Positions 22,871 to 29,814 of a stretch of 64,000 bases of DNA are shown here, in pieces. A model generated the notes under the pieces. The model was not told where the DNA came from and made no database searches. It saw only the letters and a program-made list of their open reading frames with translations. The DNA is from Anaerolinea sp. GTDB taxonomy: Bacteria > Chloroflexota > Anaerolineae > Anaerolineales > Villigracilaceae. Position numbers and translations under genes: made by a program. Position 1 is the first letter of the stretch, and each line of letters begins with the position of its first letter. The stretch spans positions 1 through 64,000 of the forward strand of contig DYID01000004.1 in NCBI GenBank assembly GCA_020723805.1, written 5' to 3'.

Positions 22871-24204
22871 AGAGAAATCAATTCCGGTTGTTTTTGCAAA
22901 CTCGCCTGCATGGACCACGGTCCCGTCCAGGTGATGGTGACCGGCAGGATTTTGCCTTTCAGGTCTTCCTCCGATTCGACGAAGACCAGTTTGTTGGTGG
23001 GGGTGCGTCCCTTCCAGCGGTTTTTGACCTTTTCCTCGAACAGCACTTCCACGGTCTGACCGAGATAGTTTTTGTTGATTTCAGCGACGATCCGTTCCTG
23101 CAACTCCTCCAACATGCGGAAGCGGCGCATCTTCTCCTCTTCGCTGACGTTATCCACCATGCGGCGGGTGGCGACTGTCCCCTCGCGGGGGGAGTAACGG
23201 GCTAAATGGGCAACGTCCAGTTTGAGGTCCGATAAGACGCGGTAGGTCTCCATGAACTGTTCCTCGGTCTCGCCGGGGAAGCCGACGATGATGTCGGTGG
23301 CGATGGAACAGCCGGGAATTTTTTTGCGGATGAGGTCAACCAGGTTGCGGTAGTCTTTCTGGGTGTAGCCGCGCTTCATGTTGGCAAGCACTTCGTCGTC
23401 GCCCGCCTGGATGGGGACTTCGATGTGCGGCATGACTTTGGGCAGTTCGGCGACCGCATCCATGAGGTCTTCGGTGAAGTAGTTGGGGTGTGAGGTCAGG
23501 AAGCGGATGCGCTCGATGCCTTCGATTTCATGGACGATGCGCAGAAGGGCGGCGAGGTTGGGTCCGTCGGGAATGTCTTTGCCGTAGCGATCCACAATCT
23601 GACCGAGGAGCGTCACTTCCTTGACGCCCTGCGCCGCCAGCGAGCGAATTTCGGCGACGATGTCGCCCACGGGGCGGCTGCGTTCCACGCCGCGGCGGAA
23701 CGGGATGATGCAGAAGGTGCAGGCGTGCGAACAGCCATACACCACCGGCACGTGCGCGCTGACGATTTGCCCGCGTTCGTGCTGAGGCAGAAGCAGGTCG
23801 CCGTCCATGTAGGCGAAGCGGCGTTCGGTCTCGCTCGATTCGAGGGCGCGGATTTCGCCTTGTGTGAGGAACGAGATGAGCGGTCCCGGGTCGGAGGGCG
23901 GCGAGAAGACATCCACATAAGGGAGTTTTTCGCGCAGTTTTTCCGCGCCGCGCACGCCGACGAGGCATCCCATCAGGTTGATGACGAGGTTGGGATTCTG
24001 CCGCTTTAACGGGAGCAGGCTGGAGAGGCGTCCGAGCGCTTTGTCTTCGGCAGACTGCCGCACGACGCAGGTGTTCAAAACGATAACGTCCGCTTCTTCG
24101 GCTTTATCGGTAAAGGTGTAACCCAGATGCTCGAGGGACGAGCCGACGCGTTGCGAGTCGGCGACGTTCATCTGGCATCCTTCGGTCCAAATGTGATACT
24201 TCAT
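22867..24204 (-). CDS. miaB: tRNA 2-methylthio-N6-isopentenyladenosine synthase MiaB
   Basis: A radical-SAM methylthiotransferase that adds the 2-methylthio group to i6A37 of tRNAs. The 445-aa protein starts MKYHIWTEGCQMNVADSQRV (first cluster-binding Cys), with further Cys in VLNTCVVRQSAEDKALGRL and NLMGCLVG, then the radical-SAM motif CSHACTFCIIPFRRG. A TRAM domain ends the protein (VEVLFEEKVKNRWKGRTPTN). Length fits MiaB. The promoter box TATAAT (24218-24213) is only 8 nt from the ATG, suggesting a leaderless mRNA. The stop codon lies in a palindromic element. Confidence 0.94.
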   Translation of the reverse strand: MKYHIWTEGCQMNVADSQRVGSSLEHLGYTFTDKAEEADVIVLNTCVVRQSAEDKALGRLSSLLPLKRQNPNLVINLMGCLVGVRGAEKLREKLPYVDVFSPPSDPGPLISFLTQGEIRALESSETERRFAYMDGDLLLPQHERGQIVSAHVPVVYGCSHACTFCIIPFRRGVERSRPVGDIVAEIRSLAAQGVKEVTLLGQIVDRYGKDIPDGPNLAALLRIVHEIEGIERIRFLTSHPNYFTEDLMDAVAELPKVMPHIEVPIQAGDDEVLANMKRGYTQKDYRNLVDLIRKKIPGCSIATDIIVGFPGETEEQFMETYRVLSDLKLDVAHLARYSPREGTVATRRMVDNVSEEEKMRRFRMLEELQERIVAEINKNYLGQTVEVLFEEKVKNRWKGRTPTNKLVFVESEEDLKGKILPVTITWTGPWSMQASLQKQPELISL

Positions 24205-24212
24205 GGCGGGGA

Positions 24213-24218
24213 ATTATA
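24213..24218 (-). promoter_or_regulatory. -10 box 8 nt before the miaB start codon
   Basis: A perfect TATAAT on the minus strand, 8 nt upstream of the ATG at 24204. No Shine-Dalgarno fits in the gap (TCCCCGCC). Confidence 0.55.
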
Positions 24219-24303
24219 CTTGAAATAAGCGGATGCCGCGGCGCTGGGACAAGCCGCCCGCTGTCATGGGATGATGCGGATGGGTCGAAAACAGGGGATG
24301 TTT

Positions 24304-24678
24304 TCAGGGCGCGGGGCGTATGCCGCAGCTTTTCGGGACGCCAGGGAGCGGGTCGCCAAAGGTGGCGGCGCTGCAGGTCATGGTAAGGGGACCGGTAACG
24401 TGTTGGGTGTAATAAACGCCGTTTGCTCCATACTGGACTTCATAAGCGCCTGCGGGAATGCTGAACGTTTCGCCTTCGTTGGCGGCATGGACAAAGTCCC
24501 CGCCAATAATGCCCATTTCAGCCAGTGAATTGTTGATGGCGCTGAAGGTGTTCCCTACTTTGGGTCCCATGAGTTGAAGCACCGAAATCACGATGATGGC
24601 AATGAGGGCAATGATGATGGCATACTCCACCATCCCCTGCCCTTTGCGTGGTTGGAAGGAAGAAAAAAATAAATCCAT
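24304..24678 (-). CDS. Flp-type prepilin
   Basis: A 124-aa class III signal-peptide protein. PRKGQG then MVEYAIIIALIAIIVISVLQ gives a prepilin peptidase site (Gly before the mature Met, with Glu at +3) followed by the hydrophobic helix of Flp/TadE-like pilins. The C-terminal half (after about residue 60) is longer than in typical Flp pilins (about 60 aa total) and has two Cys (MTCSAATFGDPLPGVPKSCG) that could pair. No tad genes are visible nearby. The ATG at 24678 is preferred to a TTG at 24699. Confidence 0.78.
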   Translation of the reverse strand: MDLFFSSFQPRKGQGMVEYAIIIALIAIIVISVLQLMGPKVGNTFSAINNSLAEMGIIGGDFVHAANEGETFSIPAGAYEVQYGANGVYYTQHVTGPLTMTCSAATFGDPLPGVPKSCGIRPAP

Positions 24679-24851
24679 CGTAGAACTTTCACGAGACAAT
24701 CAATCTATTAAATGGACGCCGCCAGGGTGGGAAAGTTACAATTTTGAGAGGCGGGTAGGAGAGGTGATTGCTTGCTGGAAGCGGAAAACCTCAAGCCGCC
24801 GCGTCAGGCGAGGTACTTATGGTAAAATTTCGTCCGCCCGTGAATGTTTGT

Positions 24852-24939
24852 GGAGGGATGGCCGAGTGGTTGAAGGCGCATGTCTTGAAAACATGTTTGG
24901 GTCACACCAACGTGGGTTCGAATCCCACTCCCTCCGCCA
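24852..24939 (+). tRNA. tRNA-Ser (UGA)
   Basis: Acceptor stem GGAGGGA pairs with TCCCTCC, the anticodon loop reads CTTGAAA (anticodon TGA), a long variable arm is present as expected for Ser, and the T-loop is GGGTTCGAATCCC. The 3' CCA is encoded. It stands 89 nt before a second tRNA-Ser. Confidence 0.96.
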
Positions 24940-24944
24940 GACGA

Positions 24945-25018
24945 TTTACGGTTTCAGGTTGACGGTTTTGACCCGCCAATCTAAAATCCTAAATCGTCAA
25001 TCGAAAATCGAAAATCAT
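24945..25018. repeat. AT-rich palindromic element between the two tRNA-Ser genes
   Basis: GATTTACGGTTTCAGGTTGA units on the left and CAATCTAAAATCCTAAATCG plus TCGAAAATC units on the right. This is the cas-operon repeat family in an unrelated location, which shows it is genome-wide. Confidence 0.65.
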
Positions 25019-25028
25019 CAACCTCCTT

Positions 25029-25122
25029 GGGGAGGTGCCAGAGTGGTCGAATGGGGCCGCCTGCTAAGCGGTTACTGGGGCGAAATCCTCAGTCGCAGGT
25101 TCGAATCCTGTCCTCCCCGCCA
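25029..25122 (+). tRNA. tRNA-Ser (GCU)
   Basis: Acceptor stem GGGGAGG pairs with CCTCCCC, the anticodon loop is CTGCTAA (anticodon GCT), the variable arm is long and the T-loop is GGTTCGAATCC. CCA is encoded at 25120-25122. The last 9 nt are part of a 53-bp direct repeat. Confidence 0.96.
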
Positions 25123-25281
25123 TGCGAAACACGCTTGAGAAGTCAGGCGTGTTTTGTTTTTTGCCGCACGCCCTCGCAGGGAGGGTGGCATTCCCCTAAA
25201 GGAAGCGATGTCGAAGCCTGCCGTCAGGTCCCCGCCATGCGAAACACGCTTGAGAAGTCAGGCGTGTTTTGTTTTTTGCCG
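25114..25281. repeat. 53-bp direct repeat of a tRNA-Ser 3' end plus terminator
   Basis: Positions 25114-25166 and 25229-25281 look identical. Each copy contains the last bases of tRNA-Ser(GCU) including CCA, then a terminator hairpin (AACACGC / GCGTGTT followed by T-rich DNA). The 62 nt between them are not a tRNA. A duplicated tRNA 3' end is typical of an integrase attachment site. Confidence 0.85.
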
Positions 25282-25303
25282 GCGGGTGGTCAATGAAAGA
25301 CGC

Positions 25304-25600
25304 TTATTCTGTGTCTTGTTTCGTCAAATCGGCGTGTTCGGGGTGCCTGCGGATGTACGCCGCCGCGTAGGAACACATGGGAATCACGCGCAGGGAATTT
25401 TCCCTGGCGTATTGCAGAGCCGCCTCGACGATCTTCCCGGCGATGCCCTGCCCGCGCAGGGAAGGGTGGACGCCCACATGCGTGATGACAAACCGATTTC
25501 CGTCTCGGAGGTAATCCAATTTGCAGAGTTTTCCTTCAATCACCGTCTCGAAGCGCTGTTCTGCCGGGTTGTGAACGATTTGGAGGGAGTCAATATCCAT
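25304..25600 (-). CDS. Small GNAT-like N-acetyltransferase (YjdJ type)
   Basis: A 98-aa protein of the short GNAT family (PF14542). ITHVGVHPSLRGQGIAGKIV is the acetyl-CoA-binding motif and VIPMCSYAAAYIRRHPEHAD the usual C-terminal motif with conserved Cys. Substrate unknown. A GGAAGG site precedes the ATG. Its start lies 3 nt after the stop of the upstream DegV gene, so the two form an operon. Confidence 0.87.
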   Translation of the reverse strand: MDIDSLQIVHNPAEQRFETVIEGKLCKLDYLRDGNRFVITHVGVHPSLRGQGIAGKIVEAALQYARENSLRVIPMCSYAAAYIRRHPEHADLTKQDTE

Positions 25601-25603
25601 GGG

Positions 25604-26470
25604 TTACCCTTCCATTACCGGGAAGTAGCACAATCCCGCCGTGCCGGGACCGGTGTGCACCGCCAGCGCCGGCGAGAGTTCCGCTATGAACGATTCGACC
25701 ACCTCGACCTTCGACTCGACCAGTTCCCTGATCTTTTCCACCTCCCTCAGCGCCCCCGCATGGACGTAGGCGATCTTGGCTTTCCCCTTCCCCACCGCCT
25801 CCGCCACCATCTCCACCATTTTCAGGTAGGCTTGTCCGCGGCTGTGTGCCTTGCCCAACGGCACAATGACGCCCTCCACCATGCCAATCAGGGGCTTGAT
25901 GTTGAGCATGCTGCCCACCAGTTGCTGCGCCCTGCCGATCCGCCCGCCCATGTAGAGGTACTTGAGGGTATCGGCGGTTTGAATCATGCGGGTGATGGGA
26001 ATCATCTTCCTGACGAGGGCAGTCACACGGTCCAGAGAAAGACCCGCCAGGGCAGCGCGCGCGGCTTCGATTACCATCCAGCCCTGACACAGCGAGACGT
26101 TCTGCGTATCCACCACTTCGATGCGGACATGCGGATATTCGTCCTTCATCATGGACTGCGCCACCGTCGCCGCCTGATAAGCGCCGCTTCCTTTGGATGT
26201 CATGTGAATGCTGATGATTTCGCTTCTGCCTTCGTTTGCCAGTTGTTTGTATGCCTCGAAGTAATCGCCGGGACCCGGGCTGGCAGTGGTGGGCAGGACG
26301 CGGGCGGTCACCAGCCAGCGCAGAAATTCCTCGCGCTGAATGGTGACGAGGTCGCGCAGAATCTCCTCTCCGCGGTGGATGTAATAAGCCACGGTGCGGA
26401 TGTGCAGACGTTCCAGCAATTCTTCGGGAATGCTGGCGCATGAATCGGTCAGAACGGCAACATCGGTCAT
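25604..26470 (-). CDS. DegV family fatty-acid-binding protein
   Basis: A 288-aa protein starting MTDVAVLTDSCASIPEELLE, the DegV N-terminal signature, with ISIHMTSKGSGAYQAATVAQ and GMVEGVIVPLGKAHSRGQAY. Known members bind a fatty acid and act with fatty-acid kinase (FakB-like). No FakA is in the window. A TACAAT box upstream on the minus strand near 26500 and a CAGGAG site give a conventional leader. Confidence 0.88.
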   Translation of the reverse strand: MTDVAVLTDSCASIPEELLERLHIRTVAYYIHRGEEILRDLVTIQREEFLRWLVTARVLPTTASPGPGDYFEAYKQLANEGRSEIISIHMTSKGSGAYQAATVAQSMMKDEYPHVRIEVVDTQNVSLCQGWMVIEAARAALAGLSLDRVTALVRKMIPITRMIQTADTLKYLYMGGRIGRAQQLVGSMLNIKPLIGMVEGVIVPLGKAHSRGQAYLKMVEMVAEAVGKGKAKIAYVHAGALREVEKIRELVESKVEVVESFIAELSPALAVHTGPGTAGLCYFPVMEG

Positions 26471-26558
26471 AGGTGCTCCTGTTTCTTTTTATTGTACACA
26501 GTTTCACGAAACCGGGCGGTAAAACGAAGCGTTTTGCCGCGAGCAGCCGGGGCGGTCA

Positions 26559-26587
26559 TTGACCCGCTTTTTGTTTGCTCTTACAAT
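26559..26587 (+). promoter_or_regulatory. Promoter for kamA
   Basis: TTGACC (26559-26564), a 17-nt spacer and TACAAT (26582-26587), a near-consensus sigma-70-type promoter. Transcription should start about 26594, roughly 105 nt before kamA. Confidence 0.7.
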
Positions 26588-26593
26588 ACTGAC

Positions 26594-26656
26594 ATGCTCT
26601 CCAAATTCGCAGGCTTCTTTCGACCCGATCATGACCCTCCGTTGACGGTCGTGTAA
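26594..26656 (+). CDS. Possible 20-aa leaderless upstream ORF of kamA
   Basis: ATG at 26594 follows the TACAAT box by 6 nt, the same spacing as other suspected leaderless starts here. It encodes MLSKFAGFFRPDHDPPLTVV and stops 42 nt before the kamA ATG. It may be a leader peptide that tunes kamA, or chance. No Shine-Dalgarno is present. Confidence 0.35.
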   Translation: MLSKFAGFFRPDHDPPLTVV

Positions 26657-26698
26657 TTCATCTTACCGTTTCCCATTCTTACTACTTTCGGAGGAAAA

Positions 26699-28036
26699 AT
26701 GCCCACCCCATTTGTATCCAAACGTGCGCCGATTTACGCCGATGTTCCCGATGAAAAGTGGAACGACTGGCGCTGGCAATTGAGTCATCGCTTGAACACC
26801 GCAGAGGAAATTGAGAAAGTCATCCCGCTGACCGACTCGGAACGCAAAGCCTTGAATACGCAAGGCTTGTTCCGCGTGGACGTGACTCCCTACTTCATCT
26901 CGCTGATTGACCCGAACGACCCCGACGACCCCATCCGCAAACAGGTCATCCCGCGCGCCGAGGAATTGCAGACCTTCACCGCCATGATGGAGGATTCCCT
27001 CGCCGAAGACCGCCACTCTCCCGTGCCCGGGCTGGTTCACCGCTACCCCGACCGGGTGCTCATGCTGGTCACCACACAATGCGCCTCCTATTGCCGCTAC
27101 TGCACCCGCTCCCGCATCGTCGGCGACCCCGGGCAGACCTTCAACCGCCAGGAATTCGAAATGCAAATCGAATACCTCAAGCGCACCCCCCAGGTCCGCG
27201 ACGTTCTGCTCTCCGGCGGCGACCCGCTCGTTCTGGCGCCCAAAGTCCTCGAAGAACTGCTCTCCCGCCTGCGCGAAATTCCCCACATCGAAATCATCCG
27301 CATCGGCTCGCGGGTGCCGGTCTTCCTGCCCATGCGTGTCACACAGGAATTGGTGGACATGCTGGCAAAATACCATCCCCTGTGGATGAATATCCACGTC
27401 AACCATTCCAACGAAATTTCGCTGGAACTTGCACAGGCTTGTGACCGTCTTACCAGAGCCGGCATCCCGCTGGGGAATCAGTCGGTCCTGCTCGCAGGCG
27501 TCAACGACAACGTTCACATTCAGCGCAAACTGGTGCATGACCTTGTCCGCATCCGCGTCCGCCCCTACTACCTCTACCAGTGCGACCTGGTGGAAGGCGC
27601 CGGGCACTTCCGCACCCCTGTTGCCAAAGGCATCGAAATCATGGAAGGCTTGCGCGGACACACCTCCGGCTACGCCGTACCGCAGTACATCATTGACGCG
27701 CCCGGCGGCGGCGGCAAGATTCCCGTCATGCCCAATTACCTGCTGAGCATGTCCGATCATAAGGTCGTCCTGCGCAACTACGAAGGTTACGTCACTACCT
27801 ACGAAGAACCCATTGATTACATCCCCAGCCATGCCGCCAAGTTCAAGGGCGAGAAACGTCCCGAACCCGGGCAGGAAGGCATCCACGGACTGCTGGAAGG
27901 CAACCAGATGTTCATCAAACCCGAAGGCTTCGACGAAACGCATGACCGTCACGGCATCCAGCATCGCCTCAAAGATGCCAAGAAATGGGTCCCGCTCGGC
28001 ATCGGAGAGGGCTCGTCCCAACCCAATGAACAATAG
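26699..28036 (+). CDS. kamA: L-lysine 2,3-aminomutase
   Basis: A radical-SAM and PLP enzyme that interconverts L-lysine and beta-lysine. The 445-aa protein has the cluster motif CASYCRYCTRSR at about residues 127-138, GGDPLVL, and the PLP-lysine region PGGGGKIPVMPNY. The first residues (APIYADVPDEKWNDWRWQLS) are typical. GGAGG lies 6 nt before the ATG. Roles in the family are lysine fermentation or making beta-lysine derivatives as osmolytes; there are no fermentation partners here, so the second or an unknown role is possible. It is followed 17 nt later by a lipoprotein gene. Confidence 0.93.
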   Translation: MPTPFVSKRAPIYADVPDEKWNDWRWQLSHRLNTAEEIEKVIPLTDSERKALNTQGLFRVDVTPYFISLIDPNDPDDPIRKQVIPRAEELQTFTAMMEDSLAEDRHSPVPGLVHRYPDRVLMLVTTQCASYCRYCTRSRIVGDPGQTFNRQEFEMQIEYLKRTPQVRDVLLSGGDPLVLAPKVLEELLSRLREIPHIEIIRIGSRVPVFLPMRVTQELVDMLAKYHPLWMNIHVNHSNEISLELAQACDRLTRAGIPLGNQSVLLAGVNDNVHIQRKLVHDLVRIRVRPYYLYQCDLVEGAGHFRTPVAKGIEIMEGLRGHTSGYAVPQYIIDAPGGGGKIPVMPNYLLSMSDHKVVLRNYEGYVTTYEEPIDYIPSHAAKFKGEKRPEPGQEGIHGLLEGNQMFIKPEGFDETHDRHGIQHRLKDAKKWVPLGIGEGSSQPNEQ

Positions 28037-28052
28037 CAATCAAGGAGACAAA

Positions 28053-28703
28053 ATGAATCGAACCACTCAGCGCACACTTCTCTTTCTGATGGCAGGCATC
28101 CTCCTGCTCGCCGCCTGCGCGCCGGCGCCTGCCTCCGCTCCCACTGCGGACCCGACGGAAATCGCCCGGCAGGTGCAGGAAATCGTCGCTCTGACCGTTG
28201 CCGCGCAAAGCGCCCTGACCGAACAGGCTCAGGCGGCACAGCCGACCAACACCCCGCTTCCCACTCAGACCGAAGCAGTGCTCCTGCCCTCCCCAACCCC
28301 CATCCCGCCGACAGCGACTCTCATCGTCCTGCCTTCGCCCACCACGGCTCCCGTCAGCGGCGGCAGCGGCAACTTCCCGCCGGCGCCCCGCGAATACGCC
28401 TGCGCCATCGCCACTCAAAGCCCAGCCAACTACAGCGTCTGGAAGCGTAACAAGGACTTCGATATCGTCTGGACGCTGGTCAACACCGGCACGAAACCCT
28501 GGCGCGACGGCTCCGACCTCGTCTTCCAGAGCGGCACGAACTTTGCCACGACCACCTTTGTGGAACTGCCTGAGGTAAAACCCGGCGGCAAATTCAAAGT
28601 GGTGCTCGACGCCGTTACCCCCTCCAAAGCGGGAACTTATACGATGGTCTGGAAACTCGAGGGCGGATTCTGCCTCCCCTCGCTGATCATCAAGGTAGAA
28701 TAA
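28053..28703 (+). CDS. Lipoprotein with NBR1-type Ig-like domain
   Basis: A 216-aa secreted lipoprotein: a signal peptide ending in the lipobox LLAAC (Cys about residue 22), a Pro/Thr-rich stretch (about 65-115), then an Ig-like domain with FDIVWTLVNTGTKPWRDGSD and VKPGGKFKVVLDAVTPSKAG that fits the NBR1 central domain-like family. AAGGAG lies before the ATG. The next gene encodes a diverged copy, so the pair is a tandem duplication. The function is unknown; cell-surface binding is a guess. Confidence 0.8.
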   Translation: MNRTTQRTLLFLMAGILLLAACAPAPASAPTADPTEIARQVQEIVALTVAAQSALTEQAQAAQPTNTPLPTQTEAVLLPSPTPIPPTATLIVLPSPTTAPVSGGSGNFPPAPREYACAIATQSPANYSVWKRNKDFDIVWTLVNTGTKPWRDGSDLVFQSGTNFATTTFVELPEVKPGGKFKVVLDAVTPSKAGTYTMVWKLEGGFCLPSLIIKVE

Positions 28704-28728
28704 TCAACAACGATCCGACCGGCGCCGC

Positions 28729-29361
28729 ATGCTCAGACAAAACAGACCTCTGTTGTGGCTTCTTGTCCTTGTTTTGACTGCCGCATGCGCGCCGGTTCTT
28801 TCCGCTGCACCCGCTGTCCCCACGCTGGACGCGGCGGCGATCAACACCATCGTTGCCCAAACCGCCGCTGCCGCATCCACCCAGACCTCCGAGGCGGTCG
28901 CCGCTTCCATGCCCACCCCAACGCCTCCGCCTTCTCCCACCGCCACCCCCACATTCATTCTGGTGTACCTGTCTCCCACTGCTCCGACGCTTCCCCCCAT
29001 GGCGACAAGCACCTCCAAAGTGACGGGCAGTAGAGATTACGCCTGCCGTATCCTCAAAAGCCCGGAGAACGGCGTGACCTACGCCCCGCGTACCCGTTTC
29101 AATGCCGTCTGGCAGTTTCAAAATACCGGCAGGCAGATATGGGATAGCGAAAAGGTGGTCTTTGTCTATGACTCCGGCGACCGCTTCCATGTCACTGCCG
29201 CCTATAACCTGCCAAAAACCGCCGAGTTTGGCGACGTGGCGGAATTCATCGTGGAGATGGAAGCGCCAAAGAACCCCGGTGCTTACACCACCTATTGGAC
29301 ATTGCAAAACGGCGGGGAAAAATTTTGCACGGTCAGCCTGAGCATTATTGTGAAAGAATGA
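28729..29361 (+). CDS. Lipoprotein with NBR1-type Ig-like domain, paralogue
   Basis: A 210-aa paralogue of the preceding protein with the same layout: signal peptide with lipobox LTAAC, a Thr/Pro/Ser-rich linker (MPTPTPPPSPTATPTF) and the Ig-like domain (RTRFNAVWQFQNTGRQIWDS, FIVEMEAPKNPGAYTTYWTL). Both keep one Cys at the start of the domain (YAC) and one near the end (FC), perhaps a disulfide. It lies 25 nt downstream of its neighbour and has no clear Shine-Dalgarno, so coupling or readthrough is likely. Confidence 0.78.
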   Translation: MLRQNRPLLWLLVLVLTAACAPVLSAAPAVPTLDAAAINTIVAQTAAAASTQTSEAVAASMPTPTPPPSPTATPTFILVYLSPTAPTLPPMATSTSKVTGSRDYACRILKSPENGVTYAPRTRFNAVWQFQNTGRQIWDSEKVVFVYDSGDRFHVTAAYNLPKTAEFGDVAEFIVEMEAPKNPGAYTTYWTLQNGGEKFCTVSLSIIVKE

Positions 29362-29408
29362 CAATCAAAAATCTGCGTAGTTTGCGTTTTCTTGCGCTCT
29401 GACAGAAA

Positions 29409-29450
29409 AACGAACAGCGGCTGGTCTCATCAACCAACCGCTGTTCGTTT
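29409..29450. terminator. Terminator hairpin after the lipoprotein genes
   Basis: AACGAACAGCGG and CCGCTGTTCGTT form a 12-bp stem with an 18-nt loop, followed by TTAA on the right. It lies between convergent genes and may work both ways. Confidence 0.75.
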
Positions 29451-29464
29451 AATACTCTGACGGT

Positions 29465-29725
29465 TCAGGAGGTAGGAGGAATAACGCTGTCCGCCAGGGG
29501 TTCGGGTTTCTTGCGCAGGGTGAAGAAGCCCACGCCCACCGGAATCAGAATCAAAAAGAGGGACAAGCACATAAGGACAAAGCCAACGACAGGAGACAGG
29601 CTTTGGTCGTTGAACGTCCCGTTGCCTGTTGCGGTGATGCCGCCAAACAGACACAGGAACAAACCCGGACAGCCGCACAACACCGTGGCGGCAAGGGTGG
29701 CAAGAATGCCGGTATTCTTATTCAT
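29465..29725 (-). CDS. Small two-helix membrane protein
   Basis: An 86-aa protein with two predicted membrane helices (ILATLAATVLCGCPGLFLCL and VVGFVLMCLSLFLILIPVGV) and a short C-terminal tail. The ATG at 29725 has a GAGGAGAG site. I do not recognise a family; small proteins of this layout (Cys-Gly-Cys-Pro-Gly in the first helix) seem frequent in this kind of genome. Confidence 0.65.
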   Translation of the reverse strand: MNKNTGILATLAATVLCGCPGLFLCLFGGITATGNGTFNDQSLSPVVGFVLMCLSLFLILIPVGVGFFTLRKKPEPLADSVIPPTS

Positions 29726-29769
29726 GACATCTCTCCTCATTGAAATGGATTTATCCGAGTATACACCAA

Positions 29770-29812
29770 CGTCCCGAAGGTTCTCCTCAAACCTTCGGGA
29801 CGTTTTAGATTA
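29770..29812. terminator. Hairpin terminator after pheT
   Basis: CGTCCCGAAGGTT and AACCTTCGGGACG form a 13-bp stem, with TTTT on the plus-strand side. It lies 3 nt after the pheT stop. The same core occurs at 19628 and within the 21485 element. Confidence 0.8.
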
Positions 29813-29814
29813 GG

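Noticed and set aside
25167-25228. A third, degraded tRNA between the two 53-bp copies
   Set aside because: No acceptor, anticodon or T-arm can be folded from this segment.
26663-28039. A 458-codon frame on the strand opposite kamA, and similar long frames opposite pheT (30880-32316), acnA (39056-40786) and the 57214 gene (57241-58935)
   Set aside because: These lie fully antisense to well-identified genes and reflect G+C-rich codon bias; no family is recognisable.
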